From: CANJQJ01 sp964383565 | GTDB taxonomy: Bacteria > Pseudomonadota > Alphaproteobacteria > Sphingomonadales > Sphingomonadaceae | DNA length: 23,031 nucleotides | Direction: 5' to 3' | Assembly: GCA_964383565.1 (NCBI GenBank) | Contig: CAYLIK010000037.1 | Span: forward strand, 1 to 23,031 | Part shown: piece by piece, positions 7,279 to 15,175 of the stretch | Layout of the letters: each line of letters opens with the position of its first letter | How positions within the stretch are numbered: the first letter of the stretch is position 1 | Position numbers and translations under genes: made by a program | Notes under the pieces: model-generated | Database searches by the model: none | Seen by the model: the letters and a program-made list of their open reading frames with translations, nothing else | What the model was told of the DNA's origin: nothing

Positions 7279-8070
7279 TCAGCCTTCTTTTTCGGCATCC
7301 CGCATTGCGCGATCGATGTCGGCTAGCGCTTCATAAGCAAGACCCTGTGCCACATGCGCCTGCATGATCTGCTTGATGTGCTGCGTCATCACCTGCTTGG
7401 TGTAACGCGTCAGCAGGGTCGGCTGCTGGGCGATCTCACGGGCAAGCGCCCATGCACGCGGCAACAGCTCCGCCTGCGGCAATATTTCCCCAACAAGACC
7501 AAGCGTTTTTGCTTCCTGCGCTGATATCGCCTGCCCGGTGAACACCATGTAACGCGCGCGATTGATGCCGAGCAAAGCGGTCAGTGCGATGTGCATCCCG
7601 TCTCCGGGCGCCAGCCTGCCGCCCCAATAATGGCCGGTATCCTGGAACAGCGCGGTCTCGCTTGCGAGCACGATGTCGCACAGCAACGCCTGCTCGCAAT
7701 GACGATAGGCCGGCCCGTTGACCGCCGCGATAATCGGCACATCGACGTTGAGCAGATCCATCTCCATGAAACGCCCGCGACGTATGCCCACATCCCATTC
7801 GCTTGGTTTGGGAACGCCCTTGAAGTGGCGGTTATTCCAGTCGGCCTTAGGACCAGTGAACCATTCACCCGTGCCGGTCAGAATAATGACGAGGTTCTCG
7901 CGATCGTCGCCGACCTGACGCCATAATCTGGACATCTCCTCACCTGGATCGCCACCCCACACCACAGGGCCGTCATCGCTGTGCAGCGTGAGTTGGAGGA
8001 CGCCATCCTCGCGGTGGAACTTCACATGGCGATAGTCGGAGGAATAGTCATCAAGTGTGCGCTCAGCCAT
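7279..8070 (-). CDS. crotonase-fold hydrolase resembling 6-oxocamphor hydrolase
   Basis: A 263-residue crotonase superfamily protein. It does not carry the two catalytic glutamates of enoyl-CoA hydratase. Instead it resembles Rhodococcus 6-oxocamphor hydrolase along its length, as I remember that sequence: VIILTGTG, AAVNGP, DIVLASETALFQD, APGDGMH and LLPRAWALAREIA. The residues used by that enzyme to split a cyclic beta-diketone are present: His124 (AVNGPAYRH), His147 (FQDTGHY) and Asp157 (PGDG). 6-Oxocamphor hydrolase performs a retro-Claisen cleavage of a non-activated bicyclic diketone, with no CoA. The gene lies between the meta-cleavage product hydrolase (7-base gap) and the SDR (5-base gap). 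Most annotation would label it simply enoyl-CoA hydratase/isomerase. A CoA-dependent ring hydrolase is the main alternative. Confidence 0.85.
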   Translation of the reverse strand: MAERTLDDYSSDYRHVKFHREDGVLQLTLHSDDGPVVWGGDPGEEMSRLWRQVGDDRENLVIILTGTGEWFTGPKADWNNRHFKGVPKPSEWDVGIRRGRFMEMDLLNVDVPIIAAVNGPAYRHCEQALLCDIVLASETALFQDTGHYWGGRLAPGDGMHIALTALLGINRARYMVFTGQAISAQEAKTLGLVGEILPQAELLPRAWALAREIAQQPTLLTRYTKQVMTQHIKQIMQAHVAQGLAYEALADIDRAMRDAEKEG

Positions 8071-8077
8071 GCGGCTC

Positions 8078-8929
8078 TCAATCCTTCAGGAAATCGAGGC
8101 ATTCGCGGTTGAACCGCTCCTTTTCCTCGATCATGAACCAGTGCCCGCATTCATCGGATAGGCTTATGCGGGCATTCGGCAATGCCCCCTTGAGGATCTC
8201 GAACTGTTCATAGGGCAGGAAGCGATCCGCCTTTCCCCAAAGACCAAAAACCGGCACATCGATCGTGGCTAGCTGGCTCGGCAGATAGAAAGGGCATGTC
8301 AGCGTCTGATAGAGGATCATCGGCTGTTCCATCGCAATCGGGAAACGCTCGGCGACCGCATCCGTCGTAATGTCCGCCTTGTCGTGCACCAGCAACGCGA
8401 GAAGATCGAAGAAGCTGCTCTTTGCCTCATCCATATCGGTCGGGCGATTGCTCGTCCATTTCCACATCGTCTGAAGTCCGATGGACTCGCCCACCCATTC
8501 GCGGGGATCGCGCAATCCGCCCGGCGCCATCAGGATCAGTTTTTCGACGTCGCCGCGGTGGGTCATGTAATAATCGAGCGAAATTGCGCCGCCCAGCGAA
8601 TTGCCAACCGGCACGACCCTCTGGATACCCAGCGCCTGAAAAAGCTCCTTGAGCATCGCGACCTGGATAAGCGAGGTATAGCACAGCGCGGCAGGCTTGT
8701 CGGAAAGGCCAAAGCCCAGGAAATCCGGCGCGATGCAGTGCCAGCCTGCCTCAGCAAAAACCGGCAGGTTATGCTTGAAATTGCTGTACCCGCTCGCGCC
8801 GGGTCCCGCACCGTGCAGGAATACCACCGTGGGCTTGCCCGGCGCACGTTCTCCGACCTCATGGTAATGCACGCGATAACCGTTGCGCAGCGTGTTAAAT
8901 TTCCCAATCGGGATGGGGCTGTTTTCCAT
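8078..8929 (-). CDS. meta-cleavage product C-C hydrolase (BphD/HsaD/MhpC type)
   Basis: A 283-residue alpha/beta hydrolase carrying the signature of enzymes that hydrolyse the C-C bond of ring-opened meta-cleavage products: HGAGPGASGYSNF (39-51), which builds the oxyanion hole, and the nucleophile elbow GNSLGG with Ser111. The triad is completed by Asp235 (WGKADRFLP) and His263 (CGHW). Known relatives are BphD (biphenyl), HsaD (steroid) and MhpC (phenylpropionate). Directly upstream lies the extradiol dioxygenase that would make its substrate, which supports the assignment. ATG at 8929 is preceded by a GGAGG-rich stretch. Expected products are a dienoic acid and a second acid fragment; their identity depends on the unknown substrate. 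Confidence 0.92.
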   Translation of the reverse strand: MENSPIPIGKFNTLRNGYRVHYHEVGERAPGKPTVVFLHGAGPGASGYSNFKHNLPVFAEAGWHCIAPDFLGFGLSDKPAALCYTSLIQVAMLKELFQALGIQRVVPVGNSLGGAISLDYYMTHRGDVEKLILMAPGGLRDPREWVGESIGLQTMWKWTSNRPTDMDEAKSSFFDLLALLVHDKADITTDAVAERFPIAMEQPMILYQTLTCPFYLPSQLATIDVPVFGLWGKADRFLPYEQFEILKGALPNARISLSDECGHWFMIEEKERFNRECLDFLKD

Positions 8930-8967
8930 GACCCTCTACCTCCTCCATGTCGTTTATCGGCAGCAGA

Positions 8968-9852
8968 TCAGAACGCCATCATCGGCTTGTGACCCCAATG
9001 GCTCCCCTTCGTGGATTCGAAGACATTATGGTTGGTCCAATCCATCACGAATGCGCCGGTGCCATATTCCAGCATGAACCCGCTTGGCGTAACCATGTAG
9101 AAAGACAGCATATTATCATTGACATGCCGCCCCAATGACAGAGCGAGCGGAGTTCCTGTCGCATTGACACGATCGAGCGCGTAGCCAACGTCGTCGACTG
9201 ACTTTACTTCCACCATCAGATGCTGGATCCCGGTGGGATCGTCCATCTCGGCAATCGCAAGGCTGTGCTGGCGGTTGTTTCCGCAGTGCAGGAAATAGAT
9301 ACGGATCGGCGGAACGCCCGGGCCCATATCGAAATTGATGATGTCCGAAATGCCGAAGTGCATGACATCGCGCCAGAAGGCGAGCGTCTCATCCAGCTTC
9401 TTGGTGGCTAGGACAACATGACCAAAGCCCATTTCACTGGTCACGAAACCCGATACCCCCACAGGCGAGACGAATGGCGTAAAGGACGATATCGCACCCC
9501 AGCAAATCTCATGGCGGCGCCCAGCCGGATCGGTGAACCAGAAGAAATCACGTACCTTCCGCAGCTTGCGCTCAGCATCGGTGCCGGACATCACGGAAAC
9601 GCCCGCACCTTCAAGCTCAGCGCGGCGGCCGTTGAAAGCATCCTCGTCAGCGACTTGCCAACCAGCTGCGTGAAGTTCGTCCTTTTCGGTCTTGATGACG
9701 GCGATGCGGAAATCGCGATCGTCCATCTTGAGATAGAGCGATCCGTCAGGGCCGTCGGCATCGGGCATGCCGAGCACATTCACCCCATAGTCGCGCCATT
9801 TTTGAATGTCGGGCGCTCCGATGACGACATAGCCAAGTTCCTTGATTTCCAC
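8968..9852 (-). CDS. type I extradiol ring-cleavage dioxygenase (BphC/HsaC type)
   Basis: A 294-residue two-domain VOC protein of the 2,3-dihydroxybiphenyl 1,2-dioxygenase class. The C-terminal domain holds the whole iron site: His145 (GFGHVVL), His211 (GIQHLMVEV) and Glu262 (FMLEYG). The catalytic His196 (NRQHSLAI), Tyr252 (SFYMVTPSG) and His243 (GRHVNDNM) are also present, so the enzyme should be active. It inserts O2 next to a catechol hydroxyl, opening the ring. The start codon is GTG at 9852, supported by AGGAGAG about 6 bases upstream. It sits between the flavin hydroxylase that would create the catechol and the hydrolase that would process the product, the same set as hsaA, hsaC and hsaD in steroid degraders. 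Confidence 0.94.
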   Translation of the reverse strand: MEIKELGYVVIGAPDIQKWRDYGVNVLGMPDADGPDGSLYLKMDDRDFRIAVIKTEKDELHAAGWQVADEDAFNGRRAELEGAGVSVMSGTDAERKLRKVRDFFWFTDPAGRRHEICWGAISSFTPFVSPVGVSGFVTSEMGFGHVVLATKKLDETLAFWRDVMHFGISDIINFDMGPGVPPIRIYFLHCGNNRQHSLAIAEMDDPTGIQHLMVEVKSVDDVGYALDRVNATGTPLALSLGRHVNDNMLSFYMVTPSGFMLEYGTGAFVMDWTNHNVFESTKGSHWGHKPMMAF

Positions 9853-9874
9853 GCGATACTCTCCTGCTTATTTC

Positions 9875-11089
9875 TTAAACGCCCGCGTCGACCACATCCT
9901 GGCCAAGCAGCTTCTTGCCCCAGACCCGGCCATAGCCCGCACCATTGTTCGAACCATGCTGCGCCGCGACCATCATGTCGTTGTAGAAACGGCCGATCGA
10001 TCGATCCGTGTACACACCGCCGCTGCCCGACGCCTTGAAGAGCGGACGGGCCAGATCGAGGCAGCGATCTGGCACGGACGAACATTGATAGCGGAATTGC
10101 AGCGCTTCGGCCTGTGTCAGTCCTTCGCCCTTTTCGATACGCTCAGCGATCAGATCGAAGTTGCGATGCATCACGAGCTTCATCTCATCGATGCCGGCCG
10201 CAGCGGCCGCAGCGCCAAGCAACGCGTCGGGATCATCCACCGTTGCCAGCCCCATGGCGCCGACCCGCTTCGCGCCATATTCAAGGAACGCGTTGAGCAG
10301 ACCCTGAAGCGCACCGATCGACGCGTTCGAGACGGCGCGATGAAACACCTGCACGAACGGCATCTTGAAGAGCGGGGCAGTGTTGATCGCCTGCCCGGCG
10401 GTTTCATTGCGCCAAACCTGACGGAAATCGAGCGTGCGATATTCCGGGACGAACATGTCCTTCACGATCAGATCCTGACTGCCCGTGCCCTTGAGGCCAT
10501 TGACGTGCCAGGTGTCGACGATCTCGTAATCTTTGCGCGGCAGCAGAAAGGTCCGATAATCTGCCTCGAGGAACGGCTTTCCAGCCGATTCCTCGGGGTT
10601 TACGATGCCACCGAGGAAGGTCCAGTCGCAATATTCGCTGCCACTTGAAAACTTCCAGCGGCCGCTGAACAGGAACCCGCCGTCAACAGGCGTGGCCTTG
10701 CCGGGCGCATAAGGCGATCCGATCAGCACCGAGCTATCCTGACCCCAGACGTCCTGCGCCGCACGGTCATCAAACAGCGCCAGATGCCAGGAATGCACCC
10801 CCACCACGCCATAGACCCAGCCGACCGACGCGTCGCCTTCCGATAGCGCGAACTGAACCTCGGCGAAGGTGCCGGGATCCATTTCGTATCCGCCCCATCT
10901 TTTGGGCTGCAGCACGCGGAACAGCCCGGCATTGATGAGTTCTGCCATCGTCTCGGGAAGGATCCGGCGATGCTCGCCTTGCCGCTCGGCGCGATCAGCC
11001 AGCTGCGGTATCATCGCCCGCGCCCGCGCGATGATTTCCTCACGGCTGGGAATCAGGGTCTCGTCGCTCTGCATTGCCACGCTGGCCAT
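9875..11089 (-). CDS. HsaA-like flavin-dependent hydroxylase (acyl-CoA dehydrogenase fold)
   Basis: A 404-residue protein with the acyl-CoA dehydrogenase fold but the pattern of group D flavin monooxygenases such as HsaA (3-HSA hydroxylase) and 4-hydroxyphenylacetate 3-hydroxylase C2. Features: LQPKRWGGYEMDP (60-72), EGDASVGWVYG (84-94), FSGRWKFSSGSEYCDW (141-156) and a C-terminal YTDRSIGRFYNDMMVAAQH with His378. These enzymes use reduced flavin from a separate reductase to add a hydroxyl ortho to a phenol. No reductase gene is seen here, so it must come from elsewhere. ATG at 11089 is preceded by GGAGAACAGGC. Its place just upstream of the extradiol dioxygenase supports phenol hydroxylation; a simple acyl-CoA dehydrogenase is less likely. 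Confidence 0.88.
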   Translation of the reverse strand: MASVAMQSDETLIPSREEIIARARAMIPQLADRAERQGEHRRILPETMAELINAGLFRVLQPKRWGGYEMDPGTFAEVQFALSEGDASVGWVYGVVGVHSWHLALFDDRAAQDVWGQDSSVLIGSPYAPGKATPVDGGFLFSGRWKFSSGSEYCDWTFLGGIVNPEESAGKPFLEADYRTFLLPRKDYEIVDTWHVNGLKGTGSQDLIVKDMFVPEYRTLDFRQVWRNETAGQAINTAPLFKMPFVQVFHRAVSNASIGALQGLLNAFLEYGAKRVGAMGLATVDDPDALLGAAAAAAGIDEMKLVMHRNFDLIAERIEKGEGLTQAEALQFRYQCSSVPDRCLDLARPLFKASGSGGVYTDRSIGRFYNDMMVAAQHGSNNGAGYGRVWGKKLLGQDVVDAGV

Positions 11090-11107
11090 GCCTGTTCTCC
11101 TTCTAAA

Positions 11108-12934
11108 TCAACGGCTGGCCCGCACAGACGCGATGGAAACCGTCTTTTCTTTATCCGCTGCGGCCCCTGCCCCGACATGAGATGTAACAAGTGCAGTCTT
11201 CGGAGGACGCACCTCATCCAGCCGATCCGCGATATGCGCACCCGCACGGCGTCCGGAAAAGACGCAGTCCGCTACTGAAAGGCCGCTCATATACACGTTT
11301 GAACAGATGCCGATCGCGGCCCTACCCGCAGCATAGAGGTTCGCGATTGGGCCAGTGCCGTCCTCGCGCAACACCTGCCCGGTATCTTCATTCACCTTGA
11401 GACCGCCGAGCGTCATTGCCATCATCGGGATCACGCTGTTCTTCGCCGAGATATCGATCGCGTTGAACGGACCTTCGACGATGGCCTGCATCTCCTTCTG
11501 ATCCTTGCCGAAAGGATCGCGTTCGATGCCCGCGGCCGCGCGATTATATTTCTCGACTGATGCCTTGAGGCGACCAGCGTCGATTCCGATTTTCTGTGCG
11601 AGTTTCTCGACGGACGACGCCTTTTTCCGTCGCCACATCGACAGCAGGCCGGGATAACGCTGGTATCCCATCATCTTGACGAAGAAGAGATCGCGCCAGG
11701 CCTTGCGGCTGATTTCCTTGTCGAAGATCAGGAAGCCCTCGCCCCCTTGCTCCTCATTCAAGGCATGGCCGACCGAGGCGCCATAGAGCGTCTCATCGAC
11801 AAAGCGATCGCCATGTTTGTTGACGATCAGGCCGCGCACCCAGTCGCTGGGCGGATTGAGGAAGCGCCAACTGCTCATGTGGCCCATCCGCTCGACCGCC
11901 CCACCTGCGGTCTGACCCAGCCTGATGCCGCTGCCATCGTCGCCCGGCTGTCCCATCGGGGCCGTCGTATCGTGATGCGGCGCATAGTGATGGATCATCT
12001 CCCGGTTGAAGATGAAGCCGCCCGTGCTCAGGCAAACCGCGCCGGTCGCACGAATGTGAAAGGCGGTGCGATATTGCGCTTCCAGCTTCGCGACCTTGAC
12101 CAGTTGCCTGGCGGCCAATGCCCAGCAGAAGCGCGCGCCCGGAAAGGTGACGGGCAGCAGCGTCATCAGTTCATTGGCGCGCTTCTGATATTTCTGCCGT
12201 TCTTTCCAGGCCGGCGTGTTCGGCGGAATCGTCAAGGCCCGAAGCCCAAGCACCTTGCCGGCGCGATCGAGGATCAGCTGGCGGACCTCGGTCTGCGGCA
12301 TGAGGCGCACGCCTGCGCGGGATGCAGCATCGCGCAGTGGCTTGTAGAGGAACTGCCCATAACGCCCGTCGGATATGGGTTTGTGGAACATGCGATGCCC
12401 GCGCGGCGCTGGACGAGCGATCGCGGCGCGAGACGGCGCCAGCGAGTTATCCGAATAATAAAGGAAGTAATCCGGATCAGGGTATCCCCACTTTTTCAAG
12501 AAGATACGGCTGTTCAGCTTTACGCCATGCTGCATAAGCCAATCGACATTGGCGACGCTGGTATCGCAGAAGCGGCGCAGCGTATCGTCCCGCACGATGC
12601 CCTGTGTTTCAATCTTGAGATATTTGAACATCTCGTCGGCGGTATCGTGATAGCCGGCTTCTTTCTGAATGACCGTTCCGCCTCCAGCATAGAAGATGCC
12701 GCCGTTGATCGCCGTCGATCCGCCGCCATCATAGCGGTCGATGGCGAGCACATCGACGCCACGTTCGGCCGCCTCGAGCGCCGTAGCGACGCCCGCCCCG
12801 CCATAGCCGACAATGACGAGTTCAGCTTCGTCGTCCCACTGGATTGCCTCTGGCCCATCGACAACATGCGCTGCTTCAACGGCGGACAGCCAGCCTGGAT
12901 CACCCGGAGCGATATGCTCTTCACTTATCGTCAT
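11108..12934 (-). CDS. FAD-binding dehydrogenase (FAD-binding_2 / KstD-fumarate reductase superfamily)
   Basis: A 608-residue flavoprotein. The FAD loop VIVGYGGAGVATALEAAERG (40-59) is followed by STAINGGIFYAGGG, and the C-terminus has the second FAD contact region (LYAAGRAAIGICSNVYMSG). It is related to KstD and fumarate-reductase flavoproteins but lacks the SYPGAG active-site segment found in the KstD-like protein at 4206-5897, so it probably works on a different substrate or position. A roughly 35-residue N-terminal extension precedes the domain, and a 30- to 40-residue Ala/Val-rich tail follows. Its ATG overlaps the CoA-transferase stop by four bases (ATGA), and the HsaA-like gene starts 18 bases after it. 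A ring desaturation step is the simplest role; the exact reaction is unknown. Confidence 0.85.
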   Translation of the reverse strand: MTISEEHIAPGDPGWLSAVEAAHVVDGPEAIQWDDEAELVIVGYGGAGVATALEAAERGVDVLAIDRYDGGGSTAINGGIFYAGGGTVIQKEAGYHDTADEMFKYLKIETQGIVRDDTLRRFCDTSVANVDWLMQHGVKLNSRIFLKKWGYPDPDYFLYYSDNSLAPSRAAIARPAPRGHRMFHKPISDGRYGQFLYKPLRDAASRAGVRLMPQTEVRQLILDRAGKVLGLRALTIPPNTPAWKERQKYQKRANELMTLLPVTFPGARFCWALAARQLVKVAKLEAQYRTAFHIRATGAVCLSTGGFIFNREMIHHYAPHHDTTAPMGQPGDDGSGIRLGQTAGGAVERMGHMSSWRFLNPPSDWVRGLIVNKHGDRFVDETLYGASVGHALNEEQGGEGFLIFDKEISRKAWRDLFFVKMMGYQRYPGLLSMWRRKKASSVEKLAQKIGIDAGRLKASVEKYNRAAAGIERDPFGKDQKEMQAIVEGPFNAIDISAKNSVIPMMAMTLGGLKVNEDTGQVLREDGTGPIANLYAAGRAAIGICSNVYMSGLSVADCVFSGRRAGAHIADRLDEVRPPKTALVTSHVGAGAAADKEKTVSIASVRASR

Positions 12935-14151
12935 GCGATCACCCGCTCCCTGCGCAATTTTTCGATCTTGTCTCCATCCAGCCCAAGCTTGTCGCGCAGC
13001 ACCTCGTCCGTGTGTTGCCCTAGCAAGGGCGGCGCCACATAGGTGTCCAGGGGCGTTTCCGACATCCGGACCGGATTGCGGATCAGCTTGGCGGTCGTCG
13101 CGGTCGGATGCGGCACCTCCACCACCATCTCACGATGACGGATTTGCGGATCGGCGAACGCGCCCGCCATGTCGTTGATTGGTGCGCACATGACGTCTGA
13201 TTTCTGGAACAGATCCACCCATTCGGCGACTGACCGAGTGGCTAGGATGGACTGGATCGTGCCCAGGATTTCATGGCGATTCCGAAAACGATCGCGGCGG
13301 AGGCGATAGCGATCGTCAGCTGCGATTTCGGGCCGGCCTATCGCCTTGCAGAACCGCGCGAAATGCGCGTCCTGAGAGGCCTGCAGCATGATCGCCCCGT
13401 CGGTGCACGCAAAATCCTGCGCTGGAAAAGAGGCGGCCGTCATATTGCCCAGTCGGGCCGGCTGCTCGCCCGAAAGCAGGTAAGCCATGGCGCGGTGCGA
13501 AAGCGCCGAAAGCGTGGCATCCAGGATACCGATATCGATATGCTGCCCCTGCCCGCCTTGTGCATCGCGATGATAAAGCGCGGCGATAATAGCATAGGCG
13601 GCCGTCATCCCCGCCATGATGTCGCCAAATGCCATCCCGATCCGGATCGGCGCGCCGCCAAGATCGCCCGTAAGGCTCATCGCGCCGCTCAGCGCCTGGA
13701 AGACCAGATCCTGCCCCGGCTTCTTGGCATAGGGGCCAGACTGACCAAAGCCGGTCAGCGAACAATAGACCAGCGCGGGATTGACGGCCCGGATGGACTG
13801 ATAATCTAGACCGTAGCGAACGAGATCGCCGACCTTGAAGTTTTCCAGAAGAACGTCGGACGATGCGGCAAGCTGCCGGATGATCTCCTGCCCCTCCGGC
13901 ACCGAGATATCAACGCAGATAGCCTTCTTGTTGCGGTTGCAGGCCATGTAGAAAGCGGATTCGGTCGTGTTTTGGCCCTCGGCGTCCTTGAGGAAGGGGG
14001 GGCCATAGGCGCGCATCTCATCCCCCGGCCCGCCGGGTCGCTCGACCTTGACGACTTCCGCGCCAAGATCGGCAAGCAGTTGCGTTGCATAGGGTCCGGA
14101 TAATATCCGGCCCAGATCGAGCACCTTGATACCGTCGAGCGCGCCAGCCAT
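12931..14151 (-). CDS. CaiB/BaiF (family III) CoA-transferase
   Basis: A 406-residue family III CoA-transferase. Seen: the N-terminal GIKVLDLGRILSGPYATQLLADLGA typical of the family (split here as GIKVLDLGRILSGP and YATQLLADLGA), VVKVERPGGPGDEMR, LLENFKVGDL, and the segment KPGQDLVFQALSGAMSL with Asp148, the residue that forms the aspartyl-CoA intermediate. These enzymes move CoA between carboxylic acids, activating a substrate without ATP. The length matches the family. The start shares one base with the stop of the upstream acyl-CoA dehydrogenase (TGATG) and the end overlaps the FAD dehydrogenase by four bases, so expression is coupled. It probably loads CoA on a ring-derived acid for the two acyl-CoA dehydrogenases upstream; acceptor and donor are unknown. 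Confidence 0.94.
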   Translation of the reverse strand: MAGALDGIKVLDLGRILSGPYATQLLADLGAEVVKVERPGGPGDEMRAYGPPFLKDAEGQNTTESAFYMACNRNKKAICVDISVPEGQEIIRQLAASSDVLLENFKVGDLVRYGLDYQSIRAVNPALVYCSLTGFGQSGPYAKKPGQDLVFQALSGAMSLTGDLGGAPIRIGMAFGDIMAGMTAAYAIIAALYHRDAQGGQGQHIDIGILDATLSALSHRAMAYLLSGEQPARLGNMTAASFPAQDFACTDGAIMLQASQDAHFARFCKAIGRPEIAADDRYRLRRDRFRNRHEILGTIQSILATRSVAEWVDLFQKSDVMCAPINDMAGAFADPQIRHREMVVEVPHPTATTAKLIRNPVRMSETPLDTYVAPPLLGQHTDEVLRDKLGLDGDKIEKLRRERVIA

Positions 14152-15173
14152 CAGCCTGCCTCCGCCCAGCGATGAAGCAACCGCGCGGCCAGTGCCTCAC
14201 GGATATCGGAGGCAGGCGCGATAGCGGCGGCGGTGCGCACGCGGCGCAGCGAACGATGCAGGGGGAGATCCCAGGTGAATCCCATCGCACCGTGAATCTG
14301 GATCGCGTTCTCAACGACAGTCGGCAGCATATCGGCCGCCAATGAGGAGGCAATGTCGCATGCCTCCGCTGAATCAGCCTGCCCGGCGTCCCAGGCAATC
14401 GCTGCGTAGGCGACGCTCGTGCGAACACATTCAAGCCGGTAGTGATCGCGCGCAAGATCGGTGGCGACGATCTGTTGACCCGATAGCGGCTTGCCAAACT
14501 GCCTCCGATTGGCCGCGTAATCGCATGCAGCGGCCGAAGCCACCTCGGCGGCACCCAGCATATCGGCCGTCCGCAAGATCGCGCCTAAGCTGCCAAATGC
14601 TTCGGCGTCCTCGGGCGTGCCGATCTGCAGGACCGGCACATTTTCGAGCACCACGTCGCCATAGGGTCTCTCCAGATCGAGCTCGATCGCCGAAGTCGTC
14701 GACACGCCTGCGGAGGCAAGATCGACGACGAACATGCCGTCTCCCGATCCAAACACCAGATGATCGGCAATCGGTGCTGATGCCACGCGCGGCGCCACCC
14801 CCGATGCAAGCCAGGCCCCATCCCGCTGGCAAATAATGTCAGCCTTCCAGCAAACCGTGGCGATAGCGCTGCCATCGGCAAAAGACGCTAAATCCAGTCC
14901 ATCGAGGCGCGTTGCGCACCAAGCGGCGGCAATCGCTTCAGCGAGCGGATATGCCAGCAGCGCCGACCCCGCAGCCCGCGTTACCATCCACGCAGCGCTA
15001 GCATCCAGACCAAGACCGCCAGACGCCTCGTCGGCCATCATCCCGAGCAATCCGTCTCCCGCCAGCCGCGCAGCGATCTCATGCGGGGCAAGATTCCGGC
15101 ACGCGGCAAAGCTTTTTCCCGCCATTGCCGCGATTGCTGCCTGATCATCGGTGAGCGCGATATCTTCGATCAT
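14151..15173 (-). CDS. acyl-CoA dehydrogenase, short subunit (FadE28/ChsE2-like)
   Basis: A 340-residue acyl-CoA dehydrogenase, shorter than the usual 380 or so and Ala-rich. It carries the FAD/partner contact RRQFGKPL (223-230) and the C-terminal motif QIHGAMGFTWDLPLHRSLRR (292-311). This short form, next to a full-length one, is the layout of the heterotetrameric acyl-CoA dehydrogenases of steroid side-chain degradation (for example FadE28-FadE29), in which the two proteins share active sites. The start is ATG at 15173, with AAGG seven bases upstream; a GTG at 15179 would overlap the previous stop as GTGA but has poor spacing. The CoA-transferase starts on the last base of its stop codon. 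Substrate is unknown. Confidence 0.88.
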   Translation of the reverse strand: MIEDIALTDDQAAIAAMAGKSFAACRNLAPHEIAARLAGDGLLGMMADEASGGLGLDASAAWMVTRAAGSALLAYPLAEAIAAAWCATRLDGLDLASFADGSAIATVCWKADIICQRDGAWLASGVAPRVASAPIADHLVFGSGDGMFVVDLASAGVSTTSAIELDLERPYGDVVLENVPVLQIGTPEDAEAFGSLGAILRTADMLGAAEVASAAACDYAANRRQFGKPLSGQQIVATDLARDHYRLECVRTSVAYAAIAWDAGQADSAEACDIASSLAADMLPTVVENAIQIHGAMGFTWDLPLHRSLRRVRTAAAIAPASDIREALAARLLHRWAEAG

Positions 15174-15175
15174 CG

